A DNA stretch of 37,681 bases from positions 1 to 37,681 of the forward strand of contig JADFMS010000009.1 in NCBI GenBank assembly GCA_022563775.1. The letters are read 5' to 3'. The notes beneath the pieces were generated by a model that saw only the letters and a program-made list of their open reading frames with translations, was not told the DNA's origin and did no database searches. A program made the translations under genes and the position numbers. Positions 1 through 7,478 of the stretch are shown one piece after another. This DNA comes from Fidelibacterota bacterium. Its GTDB lineage: Bacteria > Marinisomatota > SORT01. Positions within the stretch are counted from its first letter, which is position 1. The number at the start of each line of letters is the position of its first letter.

Positions 1-81
1 CCATTCAAGGTTCAGCCGCTTAAAATCAGCCGCATATCTCTCATCGAAAGTTTCGACCTTTACTTCATCGGGTAAGTTCAT
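1..81 (-). CDS. GNAT-family N-acetyltransferase, N-terminal fragment (runs off left edge)
   Basis: Reading leftward from an ATG at 81-79, 27 codons stay open to the window edge. The peptide contains VETFDERYAADFKRLNLEW, which resembles the first strand and helix of small GNAT acetyltransferases, where a 'DFKRLN.EW' segment is common after an 'I/V.. F' strand. Only the N-terminus is present, so neither the acetyl-CoA loop nor the substrate can be seen. A GGAAAA stretch lies about 10 bases upstream as a weak ribosome site. The gene diverges from the adaA-adaB pair and shares its upstream region. The family call is moderate because it rests on fewer than 30 residues. Confidence 0.55.
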   Translation of the reverse strand, partial: MNLPDEVKVETFDERYAADFKRLNLEW

Positions 82-156
82 TCGTAAAGTTTTCCGGTTA
101 GGCAGTTTCTCACGAAATTGCGCCCCGCTAAAGTATCATTAACGACATTCAATAGC

Positions 157-167
157 AATTTAAGCGC
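157..167 (+). promoter_or_regulatory. possible Ada operator upstream of adaA
   Basis: AATTTAAGCGC differs at one position from AATTAAAGCGC, the core of the Ada box I recall from the E. coli ada and alkB promoters. It lies about 32 bases upstream of the -35 element, further away than in E. coli. The assignment is inference from a short match plus the nature of the downstream gene. Confidence 0.3.
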
Positions 168-198
168 TGACATTTTCAGTTCCTTGCACGAAAATCGG

Positions 199-227
199 TA
201 GACACTATTTCGTCTGCACACTATATT
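199..227 (+). promoter_or_regulatory. sigma70-type promoter of adaA-adaB
   Basis: TAGACA (199-204) and TATATT (222-227) each match the sigma70 consensus at five of six positions and are separated by exactly 17 bases. The adaA ATG at 234 begins 6 bases after the -10 box, so transcription would start at or next to the start codon. No Shine-Dalgarno sequence precedes that ATG, which fits a leaderless message. Confidence 0.6.
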
Positions 228-233
228 TTTCTG

Positions 234-779
234 ATGAATTTACCGAAATACGGTCAGATGGTCACAGCGATGAGAGAGTGCGATCCGTCCTATGACGGGA
301 AGTTTTACGTTGGAGTTTTGACTACCGGAATTTACTGTCTTCCTTCATGCAAAGCCAAACTTCCCAAACTCGAAAACGTCGTCTTTTTTAACACACGGGA
401 AGAAGCCATTGCAGCCGGTCTTCGCGGTTGTAAACGGTGCAAATCCGAACGCTACCCCGATGTGCTTCCTGAATGGCTGCCGGCAGTGATAAACTTCATG
501 AAAACCCGGCGCGGTGAAAAATTGAATGAAAATCTGCTTATGGATATGACAGGTACAAACATTTCCACCGTTCGGAGGTATTTCAAGATCCACCTCGATT
601 CGACTCCGCTGGCATTTCACAGAAAGATTCGTCTAAAATACGCGAGAGAATTACTCGAAGACGGCAATGACTATCTCACGGCCTGTTTCGAGAGCGGATT
701 CGAATCGTTCAGCGGGTTCCGCGATGCCTTTCTGAAAGAATTCGGAACTTCCCCGGGAGAGATTCATGCCGACCGGTAA
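234..779 (+). CDS. adaA: AdaA-type methylphosphotriester-sensing AraC regulator
   Basis: This 181-residue protein is the N-terminal half of Ada. A zinc-binding domain (about residues 5-75) carries four cysteines, C35, C39, C66 and C69, matching the spacing of E. coli Ada C38, C42, C69 and C72. In that family the first cysteine takes a methyl group from DNA phosphotriesters and so turns the protein into an activator. An AraC-type helix-turn-helix follows (about 85-178, ending near FGTSPGEIH). The methyltransferase domain of full-length Ada is absent and is encoded by the next gene, which overlaps by 14 bases, as in the Bacillus subtilis adaA-adaB operon. The likely role is self-regulated adaptive response to alkylation damage. 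The ATG lies just after a strong promoter and lacks a Shine-Dalgarno sequence. Confidence 0.9.
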   Translation: MNLPKYGQMVTAMRECDPSYDGKFYVGVLTTGIYCLPSCKAKLPKLENVVFFNTREEAIAAGLRGCKRCKSERYPDVLPEWLPAVINFMKTRRGEKLNENLLMDMTGTNISTVRRYFKIHLDSTPLAFHRKIRLKYARELLEDGNDYLTACFESGFESFSGFRDAFLKEFGTSPGEIHADR

Positions 780-1323
780 AATAATCTATTCGAATTTGCA
801 AAGCCCTTTAGGCGAGATGATCGGCGGTGCTACCGATGAAGGAGTATGTTTTTTGGAATGGCATGACCGGGGCGGGGTTGAACGTGTTTTGTCCCGCGTA
901 CGGAAACGGTATAAGAAAGACCTTGTTCAGGGGATTTCCGGACACCTTCTTAGACTGCAATCTCAACTTGATGATTATTTTTACAGGTCGCTAAAGCAAT
1001 TCAGTGTCAGGATCGACGTCTCGGGTACGGCGTTTGAAATGGACGTCTGGAATCAATTGGAGAAGATACCCTATGGCGAGACCCGGAGCTATGGTGAGAT
1101 CGCCCATAAGATTGGAAAGCCCGGCGCCTCTCGTGCGGTTGGCAGGGCAAACGGAGCGAATTATTTATCTATTTTAATTCCCTGTCACCGGGTAATTGAA
1201 TCCAGCGGAAACCTGCGCGGTTATGGGGGAGGGCTCTGGCGTAAGAAACAGCTCCTCGAACTTGAAAGCAGCAGTTTCTCCGGACATAAAGGGCTGACGC
1301 CTATCCGCTCTTACAATACGTAG
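766..1323 (+). CDS. adaB: methylated-DNA--[protein]-cysteine S-methyltransferase
   Basis: This 185-residue suicide enzyme removes alkyl groups from O6-alkylguanine in DNA. The active-site motif IPCHRV places the acceptor cysteine at C140. The helix-turn-helix segment around 105-130 (YGEIAHKIGKPGASRAVGRANG) includes R127, in the position of the 'arginine finger' that replaces the flipped base. An N-terminal ribonuclease-like domain fills about 1-85. The ATG at 766 lies inside the end of adaA and is preceded by GGGAGA, so translation is probably coupled and both halves of the Ada response are made together. The last 20 residues run past the conserved core. By domain content the gene could equally be called ogt. 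Confidence 0.93.
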   Translation: MPTGKIIYSNLQSPLGEMIGGATDEGVCFLEWHDRGGVERVLSRVRKRYKKDLVQGISGHLLRLQSQLDDYFYRSLKQFSVRIDVSGTAFEMDVWNQLEKIPYGETRSYGEIAHKIGKPGASRAVGRANGANYLSILIPCHRVIESSGNLRGYGGGLWRKKQLLELESSSFSGHKGLTPIRSYNT

Positions 1324-1380
1324 ATGAGACTGAATGCCGGATCAGGCTTCTCTTACTGAATCAGAGCTCTGCCGGCTCAA

Positions 1381-2304
1381 TCAGATTATGTCGTCAAGCG
1401 TTATTTCCGTTGTGAAAACTGTCAGTGCTCTTCCGCTTACTTTTACTTTTTCCGGCTCACCATCCGATATTTCGACAGTAACATCCACGTATCCTGGGCG
1501 GCCCATTGCCACTCCCTGCTCTCCCCTGAATCTGAATTCCTTCCCGTCATGCTCGGCGAGCCTGTTGTGAACTAAATACGCTCCGAGCGGACCGTTCCCG
1601 TTTCCTGTAACAGGATCCTCGTTTATACCAATGGCGGGGGCAAACATTCGTGCTGTTGTCAGTATATCTTCACGTCCGGTATCAAACGTAAAAAGGAAAT
1701 AAGCGGGACATTTAATTGCTTTGCTGATTTCTTTTAACCGGGGCAGAGATGGTTCCAGAGAATTCAACAGCTCCGAACTCTTTAATCCGAGCATGACTTT
1801 CGGTCCACCCGTCGACACTATCTGAACCGGACAATTCTCATATAAATCAGATGAACTGATACCAAATGCGGACAGAATTTCCTCCGTCACATCCCTTTCG
1901 AGAATATCCGAAATCTCAACTTTTCCCTGTGTCATTATAACACTTATCTCTCCGTTATCAGAAACTATCTCAACCGGCAATATCCCAATTCCGATTTTAT
2001 GCATCAGAACGCCCGGAGATGCTTGACCCTCAACAGCCCTTATATAATGCGCCGCTATCGTGGCATGACCGCAAGTAGGCACTTCCATTGTCGGCGTGAA
2101 AAAGCGTATCCATACCTCATGATCGTCATCTGTCGGCGATAGGATAAATGCCGTTTCGGAATTGTTGAGTTCAGTTGCGATTCTCTGCATCTCATCGCTG
2201 GACAAACCGTCAGCGTCAAGGACTACACCGGCAGGATTCCCCTCAAACTTTCTGGTTGTGAATGAGTCCACCTGAAACACTTTGATTTTTCTTTCCTTTG
2301 ACAT
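1381..2304 (-). CDS. PhzF-family isomerase
   Basis: The 307-residue protein has the two-lobed diaminopimelate-epimerase-like fold of the PhzF/YddE family. The conserved glutamate is present in NNSETAF (E50), which acts as general acid/base in PhzF, and PTCGHATIAA (C78-H80) is the family signature of the first lobe. The second lobe carries DPVTGNGNGPLGAYL, where most members have 'TGSAHGPLG'; the usual S-A-H is replaced by N-G-N. No phenazine genes are nearby, so the substrate is unknown and phenazine synthesis should not be inferred. The gene converges on adaB, leaving 57 bases with no clear terminator, and diverges from the membrane protein starting at 2401. Confidence 0.85.
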   Translation of the reverse strand: MSKERKIKVFQVDSFTTRKFEGNPAGVVLDADGLSSDEMQRIATELNNSETAFILSPTDDDHEVWIRFFTPTMEVPTCGHATIAAHYIRAVEGQASPGVLMHKIGIGILPVEIVSDNGEISVIMTQGKVEISDILERDVTEEILSAFGISSSDLYENCPVQIVSTGGPKVMLGLKSSELLNSLEPSLPRLKEISKAIKCPAYFLFTFDTGREDILTTARMFAPAIGINEDPVTGNGNGPLGAYLVHNRLAEHDGKEFRFRGEQGVAMGRPGYVDVTVEISDGEPEKVKVSGRALTVFTTEITLDDII

Positions 2305-2357
2305 AGCCTTTTGATTATTTGCATGTACTTTAAGTTGAAATTTACTACTTTTGCAGT

Positions 2358-2371
2358 GATATTTTAATATC
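2358..2371. repeat. 14-bp AT-rich palindrome between divergent genes
   Basis: GATATT-TT-AATATC is a perfect inverted repeat placed between the divergent starts of the PhzF-like gene and the membrane protein at 2401. It could be an operator, but palindromes this AT-rich also arise by chance in low-GC spacers. Confidence 0.3.
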
Positions 2372-2387
2372 TATTTTCAATTATCTT

Positions 2388-2394
2388 GGGAGGG
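2388..2394 (+). promoter_or_regulatory. Shine-Dalgarno site that fixes the TTG start at 2401
   Basis: GGGAGGG is followed by six bases (TTAAAA) and then TTG at 2401. The upstream in-frame TTG at 2386 overlaps the ribosome site itself and is therefore unlikely to be used. Confidence 0.7.
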
Positions 2395-2400
2395 TTAAAA

Positions 2401-2991
2401 TTGGACCTTGTATTAGACCTGTTGAGAGCGATCCATGTAATCAGCTTTGTGTTCATGTCTATTCCCCTGTTCAATCTTATCGTAGTCAGTGAGCGCGGAC
2501 GTTTTGGGCCTGATTTTAATTATTCTATTGACAATTACATGGAAAATATATTAAGGGGAGGGGCAATCAGATGTTTTGTATTCCAGGCTTCGGTCGGTAT
2601 TACGGGGATATTACTCATATTTCTCGGACCTCTCGGAATTGAAGCGCTGTGGACGAATTGGATTATCGCACTGAAAACCGTTCTCCTGTTTACACTGATA
2701 GCATTGCTTTCACGTGTGCATTTCAAGATTCAACCGGAAATTGATGCCTTGATAGCCCGAATAGACCCTGAAACTCCTCCATCAAAAGATATTACGGATG
2801 CCATAAAACCACTACGAATGTTTCGCAAAAAACTTGCCTCGTTTTGTCTTTTCATAGTCTTAGCCATAATCATTTTTGGGCTGCAGGTTTACAGCCCCTT
2901 TACACCGCTGGCGACCGGCTCACTTCTAATTTTAGCAGCTCTTTTTTCGAGAATGGCGTACACTAAAGGAATACCTTTCGGCTGGATGTAA
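2401..2991 (+). CDS. small polytopic membrane protein, possibly DUF2269/CopD-like
   Basis: From the TTG at 2401 the protein has 196 residues. About five hydrophobic segments are visible: near residues 5-28, 58-78, 83-103, 143-162 and a final one before the C-terminus. A histidine sits in the first segment (LLRAIHVIS) and another just after the third (SRVHFKI). Paired histidines in helices of this sort occur in DUF2269/CopD-like membrane proteins, but the similarity is weak. A soluble stretch around 105-135 separates the third and fourth helices. Nothing in the neighbourhood (divergent PhzF-like gene, flippase downstream after 231 bases) points to a function. I do not recognise the gene with certainty. 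Confidence 0.6.
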   Translation: MDLVLDLLRAIHVISFVFMSIPLFNLIVVSERGRFGPDFNYSIDNYMENILRGGAIRCFVFQASVGITGILLIFLGPLGIEALWTNWIIALKTVLLFTLIALLSRVHFKIQPEIDALIARIDPETPPSKDITDAIKPLRMFRKKLASFCLFIVLAIIIFGLQVYSPFTPLATGSLLILAALFSRMAYTKGIPFGWM

Positions 2992-3222
2992 CTACCTATC
3001 TGTATTAGTATTAGCCGGGAATCGGCAAAAACCGATCCGAATTGAACTTTATCCAACTCCACTTTTATACATCTTGATTCTCCTGACTCTAATGAGCATA
3101 TTAATCGGCAATCGCAAATAATCTTTTAAGGGGTAAATTATCTCAACAAGTATCTCAATACGCAAAAAGTCTCAGTGATTGCTTAAGGCAAGATAGTGTC
3201 CCAATTTAGCAATATTCGATAG

Positions 3223-4653
3223 TTGTACTCCACAGCCAGAAATACCCTATTTCTTAGCGTTTCCACTTTTATAAGAATTTCCATTACAACTCTCGTAATG
3301 ATCTTGATCGCTCGCACTTACGGTGCGGAAGAATTCGGTAAGATAGCTCTATCTATCACAATTACAGGGATATTGCTATATATTGCGGATTTTGGACTTA
3401 ACGTATATTCCACCAGGGAGGTTGCAAGGGATAATTCGATCATCCGCTCGCTCACTTCAACCACTTTAAAAATTAAATTTCTCTCCTCTGCATTTACACT
3501 GCTTATCACATGGATAATTATTGAAGTGCTTGACTATCCATCCGATACGAGATTGCTATTGTACTTATTTTCAATTTCAATGATAATATTTTCATTTACA
3601 TCATATCTGGTGGGAATATTTAGAGGAAACAGTCGTTTCGAATACGAAGCAATAGTTTATCTCGTTCAAAGTCTGACCGTATTAGTCTCTGTTTTATCGA
3701 TAATTCAGAATGAAGGAACAATTCATAATATTGCGGGCGCTTTCATCGTCTCGAGAGTTCTGGGATTATTGATGTCTATCGTACTGTATCATAGACTTCT
3801 TCGTGGAACGACCCCGGCTGTCGAATTTCGTTCTTTCAAGACGGTAGCCCGTCAATCTTTCCCGTTCGCAACGCATGCTCTTTTCGGTACCTTATACCTA
3901 CAGGCAGACACGATATTTTTATCAAAATTAGGCGGCGACTTGGAGGTAGGGCTATATCAAGCTGCGATGCGGATTGTCATCGCTTTGCTCTACTTACAGG
4001 ATATTCTGGCTAATGCCTTTTTCCCATCACTTTCGCGGCTTTACAAATTATCTACAGATGAACTCATTAAAAAAGGCAGGCAGTTGAATTTTTATCTGTT
4101 CACCCTTGCGCTTCCATTGAGTATAGGAATTTTTATTCTGAGTCCGGGAATAGTCAGCACCGTATATACGCAAGAGTTCGCCGGCAGTTCTCTCATATTA
4201 CAATTTCTTTCCTGGTTGATACTGCTTAGATTTATCGGGGCTTCGTATGGAATACTGCTGTCGGCTTCGGACAACCAGAAGTTGAGGATGATTGCCGTGA
4301 TCATTGCCGTGACTCTTAATCTCACCCTGAATGCGCTGATAATTCCGGAATACGGAGCACATGGTGCAGCCGGAGTTTCCTTGCTCACCAACTTTTTTGT
4401 TATGGGAATTTACGTTTATTTCATCAAAAGCAGATTAAATACATTTCTCGTAGATTTCTCCTTTGTCAAGATATTCGGATTAAATCTCTTGATCGGTCTT
4501 TTGCTATATAGTGTTAAGGATATCAGCATCACTGTCACAATCCCTATCTCGATCTTAATTTATATTTATTTAGTCTATACTTTTTTCTTACCTTTGGCTG
4601 AAAAGGCAAGGATTAGAGAGCTTGCAGTTAAGCTTGCATCTATGTTCAAATGA
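3223..4653 (+). CDS. wzx: Wzx-type polysaccharide flippase (MOP superfamily)
   Basis: The 476-residue protein is hydrophobic throughout, with about 12-14 membrane helices. It opens in the manner of O-antigen/teichoic-acid flippases: a short polar N-terminus, a helix, then ARTYGAEEFGKIALS, the 'AR.LG..EFG' motif of the family. A second family segment, YGAHGAAGVSLLTN, appears near residue 390. Such proteins move lipid-linked glycan units from the inner to the outer face of the cytoplasmic membrane. The reading frame begins with TTG directly after an in-frame TAG, with no clear Shine-Dalgarno sequence, so the exact start is uncertain, although the N-terminus has the expected length. It is followed after 23 bases by the nucleotidyltransferase and CDP-alcohol transferase genes, suggesting that the cargo carries a phospho-linked head group. 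Confidence 0.85.
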   Translation: MYSTARNTLFLSVSTFIRISITTLVMILIARTYGAEEFGKIALSITITGILLYIADFGLNVYSTREVARDNSIIRSLTSTTLKIKFLSSAFTLLITWIIIEVLDYPSDTRLLLYLFSISMIIFSFTSYLVGIFRGNSRFEYEAIVYLVQSLTVLVSVLSIIQNEGTIHNIAGAFIVSRVLGLLMSIVLYHRLLRGTTPAVEFRSFKTVARQSFPFATHALFGTLYLQADTIFLSKLGGDLEVGLYQAAMRIVIALLYLQDILANAFFPSLSRLYKLSTDELIKKGRQLNFYLFTLALPLSIGIFILSPGIVSTVYTQEFAGSSLILQFLSWLILLRFIGASYGILLSASDNQKLRMIAVIIAVTLNLTLNALIIPEYGAHGAAGVSLLTNFFVMGIYVYFIKSRLNTFLVDFSFVKIFGLNLLIGLLLYSVKDISITVTIPISILIYIYLVYTFFLPLAEKARIRELAVKLASMFK

Positions 4654-4676
4654 TTTATGAAGACCTGTAAAAATAA

Positions 4677-5417
4677 ATGAGAGCCATTATCTTAGCAGCC
4701 GGCGCTTCCCGCAGACTTTTACCGTTTACCGCCGAAAAACCAAAGTGCCTTATTGATATAAACGGTGGCACGATTCTCGACCACCAGCTTGATATTTTAA
4801 ATTCTTTCGGTATAAATGACATTGTCATCGTTGTAGGATATAAAAAGGAAAGTATTTACAACGCTGTTGAATCAAACTGGCCGGAACTTCAGATTAAATT
4901 TGTTGAAAATCCAATTTATGATGAGACTAATACTCTCTATAGTCTCTGGCTGACAAGAGAATATCTCATGGAGAAATTTCTCTACATTAACGCCGATGTG
5001 CTTTGTCATCCTGACGTTATTGGAAGACTCCTTGAATCACCAAATTCTTCATGTCTCGCTGTGGATATAAAAAAATGCGGCGAGGAGGAAGTCAAGGTAA
5101 TACTCGACGGAGAGACTCGAATAAAAAGTATCGGCAAAGAACTTGACTTATCGATATCCTCCGGAGAATTTATCGGCATAGGTAAACATGGGGCAGAAGG
5201 CAACAGGCGTTTTATAGAAATCTTAAATAGTGAAGTTGAAAGGGGGAATTCCTCTAAATTTTTTGAGTTTGCACTTGACAGGCTCATAGATGAGTTTCCA
5301 TATCAAATGGTAGACATTTCCGAATTGCCATGCATCGAGATCGATTTTCAGAAAGACCTTGAAGAGGCACGAAATGTAATCCTGCCAAAAATATTGAGTA
5401 TGCAGCGTGGCAATTGA
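4677..5417 (+). CDS. sugar/polyol-phosphate nucleotidyltransferase (LicC / inositol-1-phosphate cytidylyltransferase-like)
   Basis: This 246-residue protein has the Rossmann-like nucleotidyltransferase fold. The glycine-rich loop AAGASRRLLPFT is followed by EKPKCL, which gives the family pattern G-x-x-R-x-x-P-x-T-x-x-x-P-K with R13 and K23. NADVLCHPD supplies the metal-binding aspartate near residue 101. Enzymes of this size and type join a phosphorylated alcohol (phosphocholine, inositol-1-phosphate or a sugar phosphate) to CTP or another NTP. The next gene overlaps by 11 bases and encodes a CDP-alcohol phosphotransferase, so the likely product is a CDP-alcohol handed to that enzyme, as in the IPCT/DIPPS partnership. 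The identity of the alcohol cannot be read from the sequence. Confidence 0.8.
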   Translation: MRAIILAAGASRRLLPFTAEKPKCLIDINGGTILDHQLDILNSFGINDIVIVVGYKKESIYNAVESNWPELQIKFVENPIYDETNTLYSLWLTREYLMEKFLYINADVLCHPDVIGRLLESPNSSCLAVDIKKCGEEEVKVILDGETRIKSIGKELDLSISSGEFIGIGKHGAEGNRRFIEILNSEVERGNSSKFFEFALDRLIDEFPYQMVDISELPCIEIDFQKDLEEARNVILPKILSMQRGN

Positions 5418-6228
5418 ACCTTTAAGCGAACTTAAAAAAATATGCTGGAAGGAAACAGAAACCGTCTGGTATGCAAAATATGTAATCAGACATTTCTCCA
5501 TTAGATTTACTCGCCTGCTTTTACCGACAGGCATCAGTGCAAATCAAGCTACTTTTATATTTCTTATTAGTGGAATGTTAGGTTGTGTCTTACTTGGATT
5601 TGGATCTCAGTCACTTGCAATTCTGGGAGTAATCCTCATACAGGCAAGTTACGTATTCGATTGTGTTGACGGCGAAATCGCGAGATACAATAAGCAGTCG
5701 AGCGTAAATGGTGTGTTCATAGACTCGGTCGGTCATGTGATAATAACCCCTTTGATTTTTTTCTCAATGACTATGTTCATGTTCAATAACACGCACCAGG
5801 TGAGTATCATAATTCTTGGTATTGGTGCAATGTGGTCGTCGATCCGCCCGATGGCTAATGCCAAAGCCAACGTTCTACTCAGCTTGCTGCAAATGAGTCA
5901 TTTGGCTTATTATGATTATACGAAATTAGGAACCAGAGGCATATCTACGAGCGATGCTCCTAAAGTAAAAAGTTCTTTTGCTTCCTTTCTGATCGATATA
6001 TTAAGTTATCCCGCAAGCATGAACATAGTATCGATTCTGTCGATGTTATATTTTTATTCCCCCATTGCCTCGACATACTTTATAAAAGTTTACTTCGGTC
6101 TCCACATCTTAATCCAAATTTACTTACCTATTAAATGGTACAGACAAAATTCGGTAGAGAAAGACTTCCTGAGCCTTCGCGATAAGGTTCTTAAAACTTA
6201 TAAGGATCAGAAATCTCAGAAATCATAA
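5407..6228 (+). CDS. CDP-alcohol phosphotransferase, variant fourth catalytic residue
   Basis: This 273-residue membrane enzyme belongs to the CDP-alcohol phosphatidyltransferase family, which moves a phospho-alcohol from a CDP donor onto an acceptor alcohol. The signature reads D85-C-V-D88-G-E-I-A-R93, then G102 and D106, then H110. The usual pattern ends in a fourth aspartate, proposed as the catalytic base, and here that position is histidine. Around six hydrophobic segments are visible. The GTG start at 5407 lies inside the end of the preceding nucleotidyltransferase gene (11-base overlap), so the two are probably coupled. Together they resemble the two halves of bifunctional IPCT/DIPPS enzymes. 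Phosphatidylglycerol- or phosphatidylserine-type synthesis is less likely given the flippase and nucleotidyltransferase neighbours. Confidence 0.82.
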   Translation: MAIEPLSELKKICWKETETVWYAKYVIRHFSIRFTRLLLPTGISANQATFIFLISGMLGCVLLGFGSQSLAILGVILIQASYVFDCVDGEIARYNKQSSVNGVFIDSVGHVIITPLIFFSMTMFMFNNTHQVSIIILGIGAMWSSIRPMANAKANVLLSLLQMSHLAYYDYTKLGTRGISTSDAPKVKSSFASFLIDILSYPASMNIVSILSMLYFYSPIASTYFIKVYFGLHILIQIYLPIKWYRQNSVEKDFLSLRDKVLKTYKDQKSQKS

Positions 6229-6346
6229 TATCTTTTTACGAAGTTATTTCAGGCAAGAATAATTAGATTGTATAACCTTCGATCAGGATACAATAAAAAC
6301 TTCTTTAACGAAATGGATTAGAGTAGATCAGTACAGGATAATTTAT

Positions 6347-7477
6347 TTATTCATCCACAACTCTCTGAAGGATTGAATATATTTCTTTGCCGGTTTTATC
6401 CCAGCTAAATTCCATTACGCGAGCTCTTCCCTTTTCGATTAATTCCTTAGCAGTTTTCTCGCTATTAAGCACTGTGTTTATCGCTTCGGCAAATCCTGTG
6501 ATATCTCCGGGCTTTATTAATAATCCCGCGTTGCCAACTAATTCCGGAATGGAGGAAATGTCTGAGGCAATGACAGGTACGCCCGCCAGCATGGCTTCGA
6601 GCGGCGGAACACCGAACCCTTCGTATAGTGAGGGAAAAATGAGCGCTGATGCCCCCCAATAGAGCGCTATTAATTCATCTTCGCTTATATATCCCGTAAA
6701 TATTATGCTATCATTCATCTTCTTCTGACTTATATAAGCTTTTAAACGCCCCGTGTACTTTGGCATCATATCCTCTTTCCCTGCTAATACTAATTTCACC
6801 CCGGAATCACCAGTATCCTTTTTATAAAGGCTCAGGGCATCGATGGCTGTTTCAAGGTTTTTCCGTTCGTCGATACTTCCTGCAAAGAGAATATATTTAG
6901 AGGATAGTCTGTACTTCTTCATCATTGAATCAATAACATCTCTTCCGGGATTTGAGGAAAACCTGTTTGAAGGAGCCTGGTACACTACACTGATTTTCTC
7001 GGCGGGAACTTTTATTATGTCGATTATGTCTTTTTTTGTGTGATTTGATGCAGCAATAATATGGTCCGCCCTTTTCGCTATCCTTGGGAGCGCCCATTTC
7101 ATATAGTCTCTATAGAGCTTGTTAGGGTGTACATGGGGGACCTTAAAGTAGGCTAAATCATGAAATACCACCACAGATTTGCAACCCGGATTAATCGGCG
7201 GGGTATAATTGGGTGAAAGGAGTACGTCGATTTTATCCCGACGCAACCGATTCTTGAATATCGTATTTAGCCAGAGAAGGTATAGCGGTTTCCTTATTTG
7301 CCTTGAGTTTATTTTGCTTAATCCGAATTCCTGAATCCCTGTGAAGCTGTCATCGGTATAATAAAAAACTTTGCTCCCTCTTGCATGTACGGCGAGAGCC
7401 TCATAAACTCTTTCGGTGAAGTATCCTATTCCTGATTTGCGCTTTAACAGTAACCTCGCATTTATACCTATCCTCAA
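6347..7477 (-). CDS. GT4-family glycosyltransferase
   Basis: The 376-residue protein is a two-domain GT-B enzyme. The N-terminal domain opens with MRIGINARLL and GIGYFTERVY, typical of mannosyl/rhamnosyltransferase-like GT4 members of O-antigen clusters. In the C-terminal domain, FAGSIDERKNL and the motif E286-GFGVPPL-E294 form the E-x7-E nucleotide-sugar site. The start codon is TTG at 7477, one base after the stop of the upstream GT2, so these two genes are tightly coupled. It is the last gene of the leftward wzz-wzy-GT2-GT4 run and converges on the CDP-alcohol transferase gene, with a 118-base spacer that shows no clear terminator. Donor and acceptor sugars are unknown. Confidence 0.88.
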   Translation of the reverse strand: MRIGINARLLLKRKSGIGYFTERVYEALAVHARGSKVFYYTDDSFTGIQEFGLSKINSRQIRKPLYLLWLNTIFKNRLRRDKIDVLLSPNYTPPINPGCKSVVVFHDLAYFKVPHVHPNKLYRDYMKWALPRIAKRADHIIAASNHTKKDIIDIIKVPAEKISVVYQAPSNRFSSNPGRDVIDSMMKKYRLSSKYILFAGSIDERKNLETAIDALSLYKKDTGDSGVKLVLAGKEDMMPKYTGRLKAYISQKKMNDSIIFTGYISEDELIALYWGASALIFPSLYEGFGVPPLEAMLAGVPVIASDISSIPELVGNAGLLIKPGDITGFAEAINTVLNSEKTAKELIEKGRARVMEFSWDKTGKEIYSILQRVVDE

Positions 7478-7478
7478 T

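Noticed and set aside
1334..1570. Rightward 78-codon frame after adaB
   Set aside because: It overlaps the 3' end of the PhzF-like gene on the other strand, lacks a ribosome site and shows no recognisable domain.
3018..3038. Hairpin GGAATCGG-loop-CCGATCC after the membrane protein gene as a terminator
   Set aside because: The stem is short with a bulged A and is not followed by a T-run on either strand.
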